NCBI GenBank assembly: GCA_945947035.1 | Contig: CAMEXD010000001.1 | Coordinates: 62,001-126,000 of the forward strand | Length of the DNA stretch: 64,000 nucleotides | Reading direction: 5' to 3' | Origin: an uncultured Mycoplasma sp. | GTDB taxonomy: Bacteria; Bacillota_I; Bacilli_A; RF39; UBA660 | Shown: piece after piece, positions 43,312 to 54,317 of the stretch | Numbering within the stretch: the first letter of the stretch is position 1 | Layout of the letters: the number at the start of each line of letters is the position of its first letter | Program-made: the position numbers and the translations under genes | The notes under the pieces: model-generated | Told to the model about the DNA's origin: nothing | The model's database searches: none | Seen by the model: only the letters and a program-made list of their open reading frames with translations

Positions 43312-43629
43312 TTATTTTCTAGTTTCTTTTTCTTTTTCTAAATATCTTATTAGATCATCACTTTTGTAACCTAAAGCTTCTCTAAAAGAAATTAATTTTT
43401 TAGAATATAATAATAATTCTTCATCAATTTGTTCTATAAATTCTTCATCTTTATGTTCTAAAATAGCAATTTCTTTTGTTATCTTTTTATATTCTACTTT
43501 TTTTTCTAAAATGTCTAGTTGTTTTTTTTCTGGATTTAAATTATAGGAACTATCATTTTCAATTTTTCTTATTTCATCAATAATTCCTCTAAGTAAATGT
43601 TTATAATATAATCTATCTTTAGTACTCAT
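43312..43629 (-). CDS. Small coiled-coil protein of unknown function
   Basis: 105 residues, nearly all predicted helix, rich in Lys, Glu and Leu, with a conserved-looking start T-K-D-R-L-Y-Y-K-H-L-L-R-G-I-I-D-E-I and end F-R-E-A-L-G-Y-K-S-D-D-L-I-R-Y-L. No family is recognised. A strong AAGGAGG precedes its ATG on the minus strand. It is convergent with the spoVIF-like gene and divergent from ruvA. Confidence 0.6.
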   Translation of the reverse strand: MSTKDRLYYKHLLRGIIDEIRKIENDSSYNLNPEKKQLDILEKKVEYKKITKEIAILEHKDEEFIEQIDEELLLYSKKLISFREALGYKSDDLIRYLEKEKETRK

Positions 43630-43740
43630 TTTTTACCTCCTTCTTTTTCTTAAAATAATAATTCAAAAAAGTTATTTTGTCAAGGAAAAAACACTTCTTT
43701 ATATTATATGATGTTATACAAAAGTTTGTTTGATTTTTTG

Positions 43741-43769
43741 TTTACTTTTTTAATATTATTTATTATAAT
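43741..43769 (+). promoter_or_regulatory. Promoter of ruvAB
   Basis: TTTACT (43741-43746), 17-bp spacer, TATAAT (43764-43769), 20 bases before the ruvA start. Confidence 0.7.
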
Positions 43770-43789
43770 TAATGTGGAAGGTGATACTT

Positions 43790-44341
43790 ATGTATAATTA
43801 TATTATAGGTAAAATAAAAGAACAAACATCAAATTATATTGTTGTTGAATGTAATAATATTGGATATCAAATTTATGTTGCTAATCCTTATTCTTTTAAT
43901 ATAGATAGTGAATACAAGATTTATTTATATGAACAAATTACTGAAGATAGTCATAGTTTGTTTGGTTTTAAGGAAATAATAGAAAAAGAGATGTTTTTAA
44001 AGTTAATAAGTGTTAAAGGAATTGGTCCAAAGATGGCTCTTCCTATGCTTGCAACAGGAAGCATTAGTGGTATTGTTGATGCAATTGAAAGAGAAAACAT
44101 TTTGTATTTAAAAAAGTTTCCTAAGATTGGAGAAAAAGTTGCCAAACAAATTATTCTTGATTTAAAGGGTAAAATTAATATTACTGGAGTTGAAGTAGAT
44201 AATAGTTATGAAGAGTTAATTGAAGTTTTAAAAGGTCTTGGTTACAGAGAAAAAGATATAAAAGAAGTAGTAGGTAAGGTTGATAATAGTTTATCTATTG
44301 AAAATCAAATTAAAGAAGCTTTAAAATTAATGTTAAGATAG
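43790..44341 (+). CDS. ruvA: Holliday junction branch migration protein RuvA
   Basis: 183 residues. Domain I (Y-I-I-G-K-I-K-E) is followed by helix-hairpin-helix segments L-I-S-V-K-G-I-G-P-K-M-A-L and L-K-K-F-P-K-I-G-E-K-V-A-K-Q-I-I-L-D-L-K, and the C-terminal domain III (L-K-G-L-G-Y) that contacts RuvB. RuvA tetramers hold the junction for the RuvB motor. ATG 43790 follows GGAAGGTGA; the ATG at 43772 lacks a site. RuvB starts nine bases after its stop. Confidence 0.95.
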   Translation: MYNYIIGKIKEQTSNYIVVECNNIGYQIYVANPYSFNIDSEYKIYLYEQITEDSHSLFGFKEIIEKEMFLKLISVKGIGPKMALPMLATGSISGIVDAIERENILYLKKFPKIGEKVAKQIILDLKGKINITGVEVDNSYEELIEVLKGLGYREKDIKEVVGKVDNSLSIENQIKEALKLMLR

Positions 44342-44350
44342 GGTGTTTTT

Positions 44351-45337
44351 ATGGAAGAAAAAGAAATTGAAACAGATTTTGAAAAAAATATTAGACCATC
44401 AAAATTAGATGAATATATTGGTCAAACTGAAGCAAAAGAAAATATGAAGGTATTTATTGAAGCTGCTAAAATGCGTCATGAAAGTTTAGATCATGTTTTA
44501 TTATATGGTCCACCAGGACTTGGTAAAACAACAATGGCATATATTATAGCAAATGAACTTGGAGTTGGTATTAAAACTGCTAGTGGTCCATCAATTGAAA
44601 AAAGTGGTGATTTAGCAGCAATATTATCAAATTTAGAGCCAGGAGATGTTTTATTTATTGATGAAATTCATCGTATGCCAAGATTTATTGAAGAAATATT
44701 ATATCCTGCAATGGAAGATTTTACTATTGATTTAATAATTGGCAGTGAAGGATCATCAAGAAACATCAAAATTGATTTACCACCATTTACTTTAGTAGGA
44801 GCAACAACAAGAGCAGGAGATTTAACAAGTCCATTAAGGGATAGATTTGGTATTGTTAATAAATTAAGATATTATACAAATGATGAACTTGTTGATATAA
44901 TAAAAAGAACCAGCAAAGTTCTTGATACAGAAATAACAAGTGATGCAGCTTTAGAACTTGCTAAAAGAAGTAGAGGAACACCACGAATTGCCAATAAATT
45001 ATTTAAAAGAGTAAGAGATTTTGCTTTAGTTGATGGTGATGGTGTAATTGATATTTCAATAACTAAAAAAGCACTTGATAGATTAAAGATAGATGATATA
45101 GGACTTGATGAAACAGATAAAGAATTAATTTTAACAATTATAGATAAATTTAATGGAGGACCTGTTGGAATTGATACATTAGCAACAAGTGTTGGAGAAG
45201 AAGTTTCAACAATTGAAGATATGTACGAACCATATCTTATAAGTATAGGTTTTTTAAAAAGAACATCACGTGGTAGAATCGCTACTGATGAAGCGTATAA
45301 ATATTTTGGAAAAAAACATCAAGATGCATTATTTTAA
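44351..45337 (+). CDS. ruvB: Holliday junction helicase RuvB
   Basis: 328 residues: family start [11 protein letters not shown], Walker [10 protein letters not shown], Walker B F-I-D-E-I-H-R, sensor G-A-T-T-R-A-G and the C-terminal winged helix ending S-R-G-R-I-A-T. RuvB hexamers drive branch migration with RuvA. No ruvC follows, as usual in Gram-positives, where another resolvase does that job. It shares the ruvA transcript. Confidence 0.97.
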   Translation: MEEKEIETDFEKNIRPSKLDEYIGQTEAKENMKVFIEAAKMRHESLDHVLLYGPPGLGKTTMAYIIANELGVGIKTASGPSIEKSGDLAAILSNLEPGDVLFIDEIHRMPRFIEEILYPAMEDFTIDLIIGSEGSSRNIKIDLPPFTLVGATTRAGDLTSPLRDRFGIVNKLRYYTNDELVDIIKRTSKVLDTEITSDAALELAKRSRGTPRIANKLFKRVRDFALVDGDGVIDISITKKALDRLKIDDIGLDETDKELILTIIDKFNGGPVGIDTLATSVGEEVSTIEDMYEPYLISIGFLKRTSRGRIATDEAYKYFGKKHQDALF

Positions 45338-45340
45338 AAA

Positions 45341-45386
45341 ATTATTTAAATTTTTTATTGTTTAAATAATAGTCAAATGATATACT
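45341..45386 (+). promoter_or_regulatory. Hairpin and promoter before the NlpC/P60 gene
   Basis: ATTATTTAAA (45341-45350) pairs with TTTAAATAAT (45361-45370) and probably ends ruvAB. TTGTTT (45358-45363), 17-bp spacer and TATACT (45381-45386) form a promoter overlapping the hairpin. Confidence 0.6.
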
Positions 45387-45416
45387 TTGTTTATAGTAAT
45401 AAGAAGGGCTTTAAAT

Positions 45417-46856
45417 ATGGATAATTATAAAGAAGAAAATACAATAGATTTTAGTAAATTAAAAGGTTTTGTTAATCAAAATAATGAGGTTAACAAAATT
45501 CCTAAAAAAGAAAAAAGCAAGAAGAAAAGAGGTAAAAATAAAATATTAATATTTACTTCAATTTTTGTCTTTTTGTTGGGTCTTATCTTTATTGGAAGCT
45601 TTTTCTATTTCAGTTTTAAAGAACAGATAAAAATAAAAGATGTTGAAATAATTGATTATGATGAAAAAACAAAAATAGCTAGTTTAAAAATAATTTTAAA
45701 TGATACATTATTTAATAATGAAAGATATTGTTTAATGAACGAAAAAACTATTGTAGAAGATAATAGTTGTATATTAACTACTACAACTGATGTAAAAGAT
45801 GTTGAAATTGGTAATAGTTTTATGAAAAATAATATATATATTACTGATTATATTAATGAAGCATTAGTATTTGAACTTCCTAGTAAAATTTATTTAGCTA
45901 AAGGTGATACCTATAAAATAAATATTGTTGTAGAATCTTTTAGTGATTCTAAAATTTCTTATGAAATAAATAGCGATATCATAGAAATTTCAGATGATTT
46001 TACAATAAAAGGATTAAAAGATGGAAGAGATAAATTAAAAATTAAATATTTAAGTGAAGAAAAGGAAATAGATGTTGTAGTATCATCACTTATAGTAAAA
46101 GAACCTAATCATTTTAATTATAAAAAAAAGTATTTAACTTGTAATAGATATAGTAAAGAAGAAGCAGATTTATTAGATGAAATATTAGAGTTTAGAATAA
46201 ATGAAGCAGGATATGAAACAAGAGCAGGTGTGGTTGCTGCAGCAAGATTTTTATCTTTAGAATTTCCTTACCGAATTGATTATTTCTTTGAAAATGGTAG
46301 ATTAAGTGATACTGGGGTACATTATGCCGATGGTGAAGGAAGATATTATCATAAAGGATTATACTTAAATAATAGTAAATTTTCTATAATAGAAAAAACA
46401 TACGCTGGCCCAGCAATTTGGGGATGTCCTTTAATGAATTATGAAGATGCTGGTATTTGGAGATCTAACACTCTTATGCCAAATGGTTTAGATTGTAGTG
46501 GCTTTGTTACTTGGACTTTAATTAATGGTGGTTTTGATATTGGTGATATTGGTGCTGGTGAAACTCCAGAACCAAATCAGTTAACCGATCAAGGTGAAAG
46601 AGTTTTAGTAACAGATGAACTTATTAATAGTGGTAGAGTAAAAGTTGGAGATTTAATTAATTGGTGGGGTCATATTGGAATTATTATAGGAATCGATGAT
46701 AAACAAACTTATTATGTTGCAGAATCTCTTGATAGTTATTACGGATTAGTTGTTAAAGATTATAAAAAACAAGAAATGCCAGATTCTTGGACTTATATTA
46801 TGCTTATGGATGATGTTTATAAAAATGATGGTAATCTAACAAATATGTGGTATTAA
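45417..46856 (+). CDS. Membrane-anchored NlpC/P60-type cell-wall peptidase
   Basis: 479 residues: a cytoplasmic basic stretch, one membrane segment (about 45-68), two beta-rich domains (about 75-145 and 150-225, the second Big-like) and a C-terminal cysteine peptidase domain. The catalytic Cys is in L-D-C-S-G-F-V-T-W (about 360) and the His in G-H-I-G-I-I-I-G (about 419). Such enzymes cut peptide stems of peptidoglycan. A region before the domain, rich in Tyr, Gly and acidic residues (V-H-Y-A-D-G-E-G-R), is unusual. ATG 45417 follows AAGAAGG. It is monocistronic. Confidence 0.85.
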   Translation: MDNYKEENTIDFSKLKGFVNQNNEVNKIPKKEKSKKKRGKNKILIFTSIFVFLLGLIFIGSFFYFSFKEQIKIKDVEIIDYDEKTKIASLKIILNDTLFNNERYCLMNEKTIVEDNSCILTTTTDVKDVEIGNSFMKNNIYITDYINEALVFELPSKIYLAKGDTYKINIVVESFSDSKISYEINSDIIEISDDFTIKGLKDGRDKLKIKYLSEEKEIDVVVSSLIVKEPNHFNYKKKYLTCNRYSKEEADLLDEILEFRINEAGYETRAGVVAAARFLSLEFPYRIDYFFENGRLSDTGVHYADGEGRYYHKGLYLNNSKFSIIEKTYAGPAIWGCPLMNYEDAGIWRSNTLMPNGLDCSGFVTWTLINGGFDIGDIGAGETPEPNQLTDQGERVLVTDELINSGRVKVGDLINWWGHIGIIIGIDDKQTYYVAESLDSYYGLVVKDYKKQEMPDSWTYIMLMDDVYKNDGNLTNMWY

Positions 46857-46864
46857 AAAAATAC

Positions 46865-46893
46865 TTTTCATTTAAGATTAAATATTGTATAAT
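46865..46893 (+). promoter_or_regulatory. Promoter of queA-tgt
   Basis: TTTTCA (46865-46870), 17-bp spacer, TATAAT (46888-46893), 27 bases before the queA start. No preQ1 riboswitch is visible in the leader. Confidence 0.6.
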
Positions 46894-46920
46894 ATGTATC
46901 GTTATGAAAGAGGCGTTTTT

Positions 46921-47950
46921 ATGAATATAGAAGAGTTTAATTATGAATTACCACCAGAGTTGATTGCTCAAACACCACTTAAAGATAGATCATCTTCAAG
47001 ACTTATGGTTGTGGATAAAAAAACGGGTTTTATAAAACATGATACTTTTAAAAATATTGTATCTTATTTAAAAAAAGGAGATACTTTGGTACTTAATGAT
47101 ACCAAAGTTTTACCAGCAAGATTAATTGGAGAAAAAACTGATACTAAGGCAGTTATTGAAGTACTTTTACTAAAAGAATTAGAAAGTAATACCTGGGAAG
47201 CTTTAACAAAACCTGCGAAAAGAATAAAAGTAGGGACTGTTGTATCATTTGGTAATGGTATTTTAAAAGCAGAGTGTATTGGAATAAAAGAAGAAGGCAT
47301 AAGAACGTTTAAAATGATTTATGATGGTATATTTATGGAAATACTAGATAAACTTGGAACAATGCCACTTCCACCATATATTCATGAAAAACTAACAGAT
47401 CAATCAAGATATCAAACTGTATATGCTAAAAATTTAGGAAGTGCTGCAGCACCAACTGCTGGACTTCACTTTACTAAAGAACTTTTAAAAGAAATAGAAG
47501 AAAATGGTGTTAATATTTGTTATATAACGCTTCATGTTGGACTTGGTACTTTTAGACCTGTTGAAGTAACAAATATTAAAGATCATCATATGCATACAGA
47601 GTATTATGAAATGACGAAAGAAGTCGCAAATATTTTAAATGAAACTAAGAAAAATGGACATAGAATTATTAGTGTAGGTACAACATCAACTAGAACTTTA
47701 GAAACAGTAATGACAAAATATGGCACATTTAAAGAATGTTTTGGGAATACTGATATTTTTATTTATCCAGGTTATGAATTTAAAGCCATAGCTATGCAAA
47801 TAACTAATTTTCATTTACCAAAGTCAACTTTAATTATGCTTGTTAGCGCTTTTGCATCAAGAGAAATTATTCTTAATGCCTACAAAGAAGCAGTGAAAGA
47901 AAAATATAGATTTTTCTCGTTTGGAGATGCTATGTTAATTGGAGAATTTG

Positions 47951-47958
<8 letters not shown>
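46921..47958 (+). CDS. queA: S-adenosylmethionine:tRNA ribosyltransferase-isomerase
   Basis: 345 residues. The family motifs are P-L-P-P-Y-I-H, Y-Q-T-V-Y-A-K and [10 protein letters not shown], and it starts [12 protein letters not shown]. QueA converts tRNA-bound preQ1 to epoxyqueuosine in queuosine synthesis. It lies in one operon with tgt, one step earlier in the pathway. ATG 46921 follows AAAGAGG. It overlaps the next gene by eight bases. Confidence 0.96.
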
Positions 47959-49522
<1,564 letters not shown>

Positions 49523-49524
<2 letters not shown>

Positions 49525-49551
49525 AACATGTTCAAATGACATGTTTTTTTA
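49523..49551 (+). terminator. Terminator of queA-tgt
   Basis: AAAACATGT and ACATGTTTT enclose TCAAATG, followed by more Ts. Confidence 0.85.
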
Positions 49552-49607
49552 TACAAAGTTTCTTGATTAAATAAAATAATTTAAAATAAATAAATAAATT
49601 ATTAAAA

Positions 49608-49641
49608 AAATGTTGATTTTTTCAACATTTTTGTATATAAT
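49608..49641 (+). promoter_or_regulatory. Promoter with overlapping inverted repeat (possible operator)
   Basis: TTGATT (49613-49618), 17-bp spacer, TATAAT (49636-49641). The -35 box lies within the inverted repeat AAATGTTGA (49608-49616) / TCAACATTT (49622-49630). It may be a terminator, but the tgt operon already has one, so it may be the operator of the XRE regulator that follows. Confidence 0.6.
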
Positions 49642-49674
49642 ATTAATTATTAGTTAATGATTTGAGGTGAAAAT

Positions 49675-50007
49675 ATGTCAGAAATAAATTATGAAAAAGT
49701 AGGAATTAAATTAAGAAAAGCAAGAGAATATTTAAATTTAACACAGGAACAAGTAGCAAATATTTTGAATGTTGGAAGAGATGCAATTTTAAGAATTGAA
49801 AAAGGAACAAGAAAAGTCAGTGCAGATGAATTAAATAATTTTTCACGTTTATACAAAATAAGTATGGATGAAATTATAAATGATAATCCATATAGTAGCA
49901 ATGAACAAGCTTATGCAAGAGGATTCGAAAAATTAAGCTTAAAAGATCAAAAAGAAATACTTGATTTGATAAAATTAAAAAATGAATATAAAAATAAGGA
50001 TTTATAA
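49675..50007 (+). CDS. XRE-family regulator partnered with an ImmA/IrrE-Fic protein
   Basis: 110 residues. The N-terminal HTH (about 10-65) reads L-R-K-A-R-E-Y-L-N-L-T-Q-E-Q-V-A and V-G-R-D-A-I-L-R-I-E-K-G-T-R-K-V-S; the tail (about 75-110) is helical (K-L-S-L-K-D-Q-K-E-I-L-D-L-I). It begins after TGAGGTGA and is followed after eight bases by an ImmA/IrrE-type gene. XRE/ImmA pairs in mobile elements are repressor and anti-repressor protease, so it probably represses this operon through the inverted repeat upstream. Confidence 0.85.
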   Translation: MSEINYEKVGIKLRKAREYLNLTQEQVANILNVGRDAILRIEKGTRKVSADELNNFSRLYKISMDEIINDNPYSSNEQAYARGFEKLSLKDQKEILDLIKLKNEYKNKDL

Positions 50008-50015
50008 AATATAGT

Positions 50016-51377
50016 ATGAATTTAATGATGACACCAGCAAGATTAGCAGAAAAAACACTAGAAAATATTAAAACAAAGTATGGCAAAATTAAGTTTCCAA
50101 TTGATCCATTTAAATTGCTTGAAGATAGTGGTGTTTTAATATCATTTTCTGATTTTGAAAGTTTAGAAGGAATTATTATAAATGATGAAGATGATGTTAC
50201 CATAGTAGGAATTAACAGACTAAGATCGTGGACAAAACAACGTTTTAGTGCAGCACATGAGTATTGTCACTTTATAAAAGATCTCAAAAAACATAAAAAT
50301 GAAATAAATAAAATAGAATGTTTATCTAATTCAAATAGTGAAATAGAAAGGTTTGCAGATAAATATGCATCAGAATTATTAATGCCAAAGTATAAATTAC
50401 AAGAATTATGTGAAAAATATAAAAATAAAAAAGGCTATATTGATTTTGATAGTATAATTTATATTGCTGAATACTTTGGTGTTAGTTTTGAAAGTTGTGT
50501 ATATAAAGTGGCATATACATTAAACATGATAGATGGTAATACAGATTCTAAAGAATTAAAAAAAAGAATTAGAAGTTATCATCCTGACAAAAAAAGAAAA
50601 GAATTAATATTACAAAAGAATGATTTTGTATTAATAGGAAATGCCATTGATAGTTTTTTATATTGTATGGTTGATTTGAATAAAAATACAGGTGCAAAAT
50701 TTCTAAATAATTATATTTATTATGATAATAAATTGGAAGGAATAGAGCAAAAAGATGTTCCATATATTTTAGCAGATTTGTCTTATAATAAAGAAAAAAG
50801 TATATTTTTTAATTCTAAAGATGAAAATGTAATAATGACATTAGGAAACTATGCATTACAAGAATATGTTTTAACAACAAAAGATAAATTAGAAATAAAA
50901 AAATGTAAAAAACTTCATAGCTTATTATATTCTTATGCATCCTTTCCTGAATATTCTGGTTATTATAGAACAGATGACGCAGTAATAATGCAAGGAACAA
51001 TACAACCAGTTAGCTATGTAGATATTGGTAGTGAAATAGAAAAATTGAACTTTGAATTCGAAAAATTTATAAAAAACATTGATAAATATCAAATTAGTGA
51101 ATATATAGAAAAAGTTGTATATTTTATTTATCAATTTATAAAGATACATCCATTTAGTGATGGAAATGGTAGAATTTCTAGAGCATTATTAAATTGGATG
51201 TTAAGATTAAAAAATATTCCACCAATTTATATAGATGACAAGTGTAAAACTGAATATTATAACGCATTATCCGCGATAGATATTTATGAAAATTATATAC
51301 CAATGATATTGTTAATTGAAAAAAGAATTATAAATACACTTGTTGAACTTCATGATTATTTGTTTATAGAAGAATAA
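50016..51377 (+). CDS. ImmA/IrrE metallopeptidase fused to a Fic domain
   Basis: 453 residues. Residues 1-170 are an ImmA/IrrE (DUF955) peptidase: P-I-D-P-F-K-L-L, the zinc motif H-E-Y-C-H (81-85) and E-R-F-A-D-K-Y-A-S-E-L-L-M-P. Residues about 230-440 form a Fic domain with the complete active loop H-P-F-S-D-G-N-G-R-I-S-R (378-389), needed for AMP transfer, and a preceding L-E-G-I-E-Q-K-D-V (240-248) that resembles the inhibitory-helix region of class II Fic proteins. The fusion joins a protease expected to cut the XRE partner with a nucleotidyltransferase. No ribosome site is obvious; it may be coupled to the XRE gene. Confidence 0.85.
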   Translation: MNLMMTPARLAEKTLENIKTKYGKIKFPIDPFKLLEDSGVLISFSDFESLEGIIINDEDDVTIVGINRLRSWTKQRFSAAHEYCHFIKDLKKHKNEINKIECLSNSNSEIERFADKYASELLMPKYKLQELCEKYKNKKGYIDFDSIIYIAEYFGVSFESCVYKVAYTLNMIDGNTDSKELKKRIRSYHPDKKRKELILQKNDFVLIGNAIDSFLYCMVDLNKNTGAKFLNNYIYYDNKLEGIEQKDVPYILADLSYNKEKSIFFNSKDENVIMTLGNYALQEYVLTTKDKLEIKKCKKLHSLLYSYASFPEYSGYYRTDDAVIMQGTIQPVSYVDIGSEIEKLNFEFEKFIKNIDKYQISEYIEKVVYFIYQFIKIHPFSDGNGRISRALLNWMLRLKNIPPIYIDDKCKTEYYNALSAIDIYENYIPMILLIEKRIINTLVELHDYLFIEE

Positions 51378-51410
51378 TTGATGAAAAATTTTTTAATTAT
51401 CCAAAGTTTC

Positions 51411-51439
51411 TTGTTATTTTAATTAATATTTATTATAAT
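51411..51439 (+). promoter_or_regulatory. Promoter of the leuS transcript
   Basis: TTGTTA (51411-51416), 17-bp spacer, TATAAT (51434-51439). No T-box leader is visible before leuS. Confidence 0.72.
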
Positions 51440-51463
51440 ATTATTGAAAAAAGGTGATGTATT

Positions 51464-51832
51464 ATGTTAATTTATTTGATTGAATTTATTATTTTATTTG
51501 TAGTGGCATATCTTTGTTATTATTTTATTGGATATTTAAGTGATAAAAATTCCAAAAAAAAGAATGATAATAGACAAATGGCTGAGGTAAAGCTTTTTAT
51601 AAAATTATATAATATTAATTTAAAAAAGGCATCTTATAAAAAATTATGTAAACAAATTTATTTTTTATTATCACTTGATTTAACTATAACTGTATTTTTT
51701 GCAGTAAATGTTCCAATTCACTTTATTTTAAAAGTTTTACTTGGAATAATTTTACTTGCAACATCAACAATTTTAAGTTATAGATTACTTGGTTTGTATT
51801 ACGAAAAGAAAGGAATGTGTAAAAATGTATAA
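51464..51832 (+). CDS. Small membrane protein upstream of leuS
   Basis: 122 residues with an N-terminal membrane segment (about 4-26) and two more (about 68-105), separated by a basic cytoplasmic stretch (K-N-S-K-K-K-N-D-N-R-Q). No family is recognised. It begins after AAAGGTGATG, and its 3' end overlaps leuS by eight bases, so the two are translated from one RNA. Confidence 0.6.
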   Translation: MLIYLIEFIILFVVAYLCYYFIGYLSDKNSKKKNDNRQMAEVKLFIKLYNINLKKASYKKLCKQIYFLLSLDLTITVFFAVNVPIHFILKVLLGIILLATSTILSYRLLGLYYEKKGMCKNV

Positions 51833-54218
51833 TCATAAAAGAGTAGAAGAAAAATGGCAAAAGTATTTTGAAGAAGAAAAGGTATTTAAAGCAGAAGAAA
51901 ATACTTCCAAAGAAAAATATTATTATTTAGTAGAATTTCCATATCCAAGTGGTGCTGGACTTCACGTTGGACATGTTAGAAGCTATACTGCACTTGATGC
52001 TATGGCAAGAAAAAAAAGAATGCAAGGATACAATGTTTTATATCCAATTGGTTGGGATGCATTTGGGCTTCCTGCAGAACAATATGCTATAAAAAACCAT
52101 ATTCATCCTAAAGATGCAGTAAAAGAAAATATAAAAACTTTTAAAAGTCAAATCAAAAGACTCGGAATATCATTTGATTGGGATAGAGAAATAAATACAA
52201 CAGATCCTAATTACTATAAATGGACACAATGGATGTTTTTAAAGTTTTATGAAAAAGGTATGGCTTATAAAGCTGAAAAAGAAATAAATTGGTGTCCAAA
52301 TTGTAAAATTGGTTTGTCAAATGAAGAATCAGAAGGAAATGTCTGCGAAAGATGTGGTGGCAAAGTTGTTAAAAAACTAAAAAGTCAATGGATGCTTAGA
52401 ATGAGTGATTATTCAGAAAAATTACTTGAAGGACTTGATGACACTTCATTTGTTTCAAGAGTAAAAACAGCTCAGATTAATTGGATAGGAAAATCAATTG
52501 GTGCTGAAGTTAATTTTAAATTAGATAAAAAAGATGATTATCTAAAAGTATTTACAACTAGATGTGATACTTTATTTGGAGTTACTTTTATGGTAGTATC
52601 ACCAGAACATGAAATTTTAAAGAAATATGAAAATGAAATTGAAAACATTGCTGAAGTTAAAGCGTATGTAGAACAAGCAAAAGCTAAAACAGATATTGAA
52701 AGAACTGATAATACAAAAGAAAAAACTGGTGTTAAAATTGAAGGACTTAGTGCGATAAATCCTGTTAATAATAAAAAAATTGAAATTTGGGTTGGGGATT
52801 ATGTTCTAAATAATTATGGAACTGGTGCCATTATGGCTGTTCCTGCTCATGATGATAGAGATTATGCTTTTGCTAAAAAGTTTGGTATTTCTATCGTTCC
52901 TGTAATTGAAGGAGGTAATACCCTACCTTATGTAGAAGATGGTTTACATATTAATTCTTTTTTCTTAAATGGTTTAAACAAAGAAGAAGCAATAGAAAAA
53001 ATGTTAAAGTATCTTGAAGAAAATAAACTTGGTTCTAAAAAGATTAATTATCGTCTTCAAGACTGGGTATTTTCAAGACAGAGATTCTGGGGTGAACCAA
53101 TTCCAATTGTTATTTGTCCAAAATGTGGTTTTGTTCCAGTAAAAGAAGAGGATTTACCAGTTTTACTTCCAAATGTTGCTTCATATGAACCAACTGATAC
53201 TGGAGAAAGTCCATTATCTAAAATAGATGAGTTTGTTAATACTACTTGTCCAAAATGTGGTGGTATGGCAAAACGTGAAACTGATACAATGCCAAATTGG
53301 GCTGGATCTTCTTGGTATTATTTAAGATATATGGATCCTAAAAATGATAAAACTTTTGCCGATTTTGATAAAATGAAATATTGGAATATGGTAGACTACT
53401 ATAATGGTGGTATGGAACATGCTACAAGACATTTATTATATGCAAGATTTTGGCATAGATTTATGTATGATAATGGATTAATCCCTTATAAAGAACCATT
53501 CAATAAAAGAGTTGCTCATGGTATGATTTTAGGAGCTAATGGTGAAAAAATGAGTAAATCTAAAGGAAATGTTGTAAATCCTGATGAAATGGTTATGATG
53601 TATGGTGCTGATTCTCTTAGATGTTATGAATTATTTATTGGTGATTATGAAAAAGATGCATCTTGGAGTGAGAATGGCTTAAGAGGTTGTCGTAAATTCT
53701 TGGATAGAGTTTATCGTATCAGTTCTAAAGTTAATAGTGATGAAAATTATAGTGGTAATCTAGAAATCTTAATCAATCAAACAATTAAAAAAGTATCAGA
53801 AGATTTAGATAGTATGAAATATAATACAGCAGTATCAAGTCTTATGATTTTACTTAATAAATTTGAAGAACAAGAATCAATCACTAAAAAAGATTACAGA
53901 ACTTTCCTTTTACTATTAAATCCAATTTGTCCTCATATTACTGAAGAATTAAATGAAAAATGTCATTTAGGTGAAGTACTTTGTAAATCATCTTGGATAG
54001 AATATGATTCTAGTAAACTAGAAGATGATAATGTTACAATAGCAGTTCAAGTAAACGGAAAACTTCGTGGCACTATAAATGTTTCAAGAACTTTCGATGA
54101 AGAAAAAATAAAAGATCTTGCTAAAGAAGTAGATAATGTTAAAAAGTATCTTGAAGGACATGAAATAGTAAAGATAATCGTAATAAAAGATAAAATTGTC
54201 AATATTGTCGTTAAATAA
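51825..54218 (+). CDS. leuS: Leucyl-tRNA synthetase
   Basis: 797 residues, the normal length for bacterial LeuRS. Class I signatures are H-V-G-H (in L-H-V-G-H-V-R) and K-M-S-K-S-K-G; zinc-binding C-P-N-C ... C-E-R-C and C-P-K-C-G are present, and the editing domain contains T-R-C-D-T-L-F-G and A-H-D-D-R-D. ATG 51825 follows AAAGGA. The last codons and stop lie in a 32-bp repeat that returns 2.2 kb downstream; the gene's own terminator seems to have been moved there by an insertion. Confidence 0.97.
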   Translation: MYNHKRVEEKWQKYFEEEKVFKAEENTSKEKYYYLVEFPYPSGAGLHVGHVRSYTALDAMARKKRMQGYNVLYPIGWDAFGLPAEQYAIKNHIHPKDAVKENIKTFKSQIKRLGISFDWDREINTTDPNYYKWTQWMFLKFYEKGMAYKAEKEINWCPNCKIGLSNEESEGNVCERCGGKVVKKLKSQWMLRMSDYSEKLLEGLDDTSFVSRVKTAQINWIGKSIGAEVNFKLDKKDDYLKVFTTRCDTLFGVTFMVVSPEHEILKKYENEIENIAEVKAYVEQAKAKTDIERTDNTKEKTGVKIEGLSAINPVNNKKIEIWVGDYVLNNYGTGAIMAVPAHDDRDYAFAKKFGISIVPVIEGGNTLPYVEDGLHINSFFLNGLNKEEAIEKMLKYLEENKLGSKKINYRLQDWVFSRQRFWGEPIPIVICPKCGFVPVKEEDLPVLLPNVASYEPTDTGESPLSKIDEFVNTTCPKCGGMAKRETDTMPNWAGSSWYYLRYMDPKNDKTFADFDKMKYWNMVDYYNGGMEHATRHLLYARFWHRFMYDNGLIPYKEPFNKRVAHGMILGANGEKMSKSKGNVVNPDEMVMMYGADSLRCYELFIGDYEKDASWSENGLRGCRKFLDRVYRISSKVNSDENYSGNLEILINQTIKKVSEDLDSMKYNTAVSSLMILLNKFEEQESITKKDYRTFLLLLNPICPHITEELNEKCHLGEVLCKSSWIEYDSSKLEDDNVTIAVQVNGKLRGTINVSRTFDEEKIKDLAKEVDNVKKYLEGHEIVKIIVIKDKIVNIVVK

Positions 54219-54236
54219 AAAAGATAAACTATTAGT
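54205..54236 (+). repeat. Left 32-bp direct repeat (leuS 3' end)
   Basis: Identical to 56394-56425. It begins TTGTCGTTAAATAAAAAAG and ends AAACTATTAGT. This copy covers the last leuS codons and stop and half a terminator stem; the second arm is missing here. Confidence 0.95.
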
Positions 54237-54317
54237 CGATATAAACGAATTTTTATTAATTAGTAGATTATGAACAAAAAAAATGATACAATATTATTAT
54301 GATGGTGGTGAATAAAT

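Noticed and set aside
46894-46920. preQ1 riboswitch before queA
   Set aside because: The leader is only about 20 bases and has no matching hairpin or A-rich tail.
51440-51824. T-box leader controlling leuS
   Set aside because: No T-box sequence or antiterminator pairing is visible; the space is taken by a membrane protein gene.
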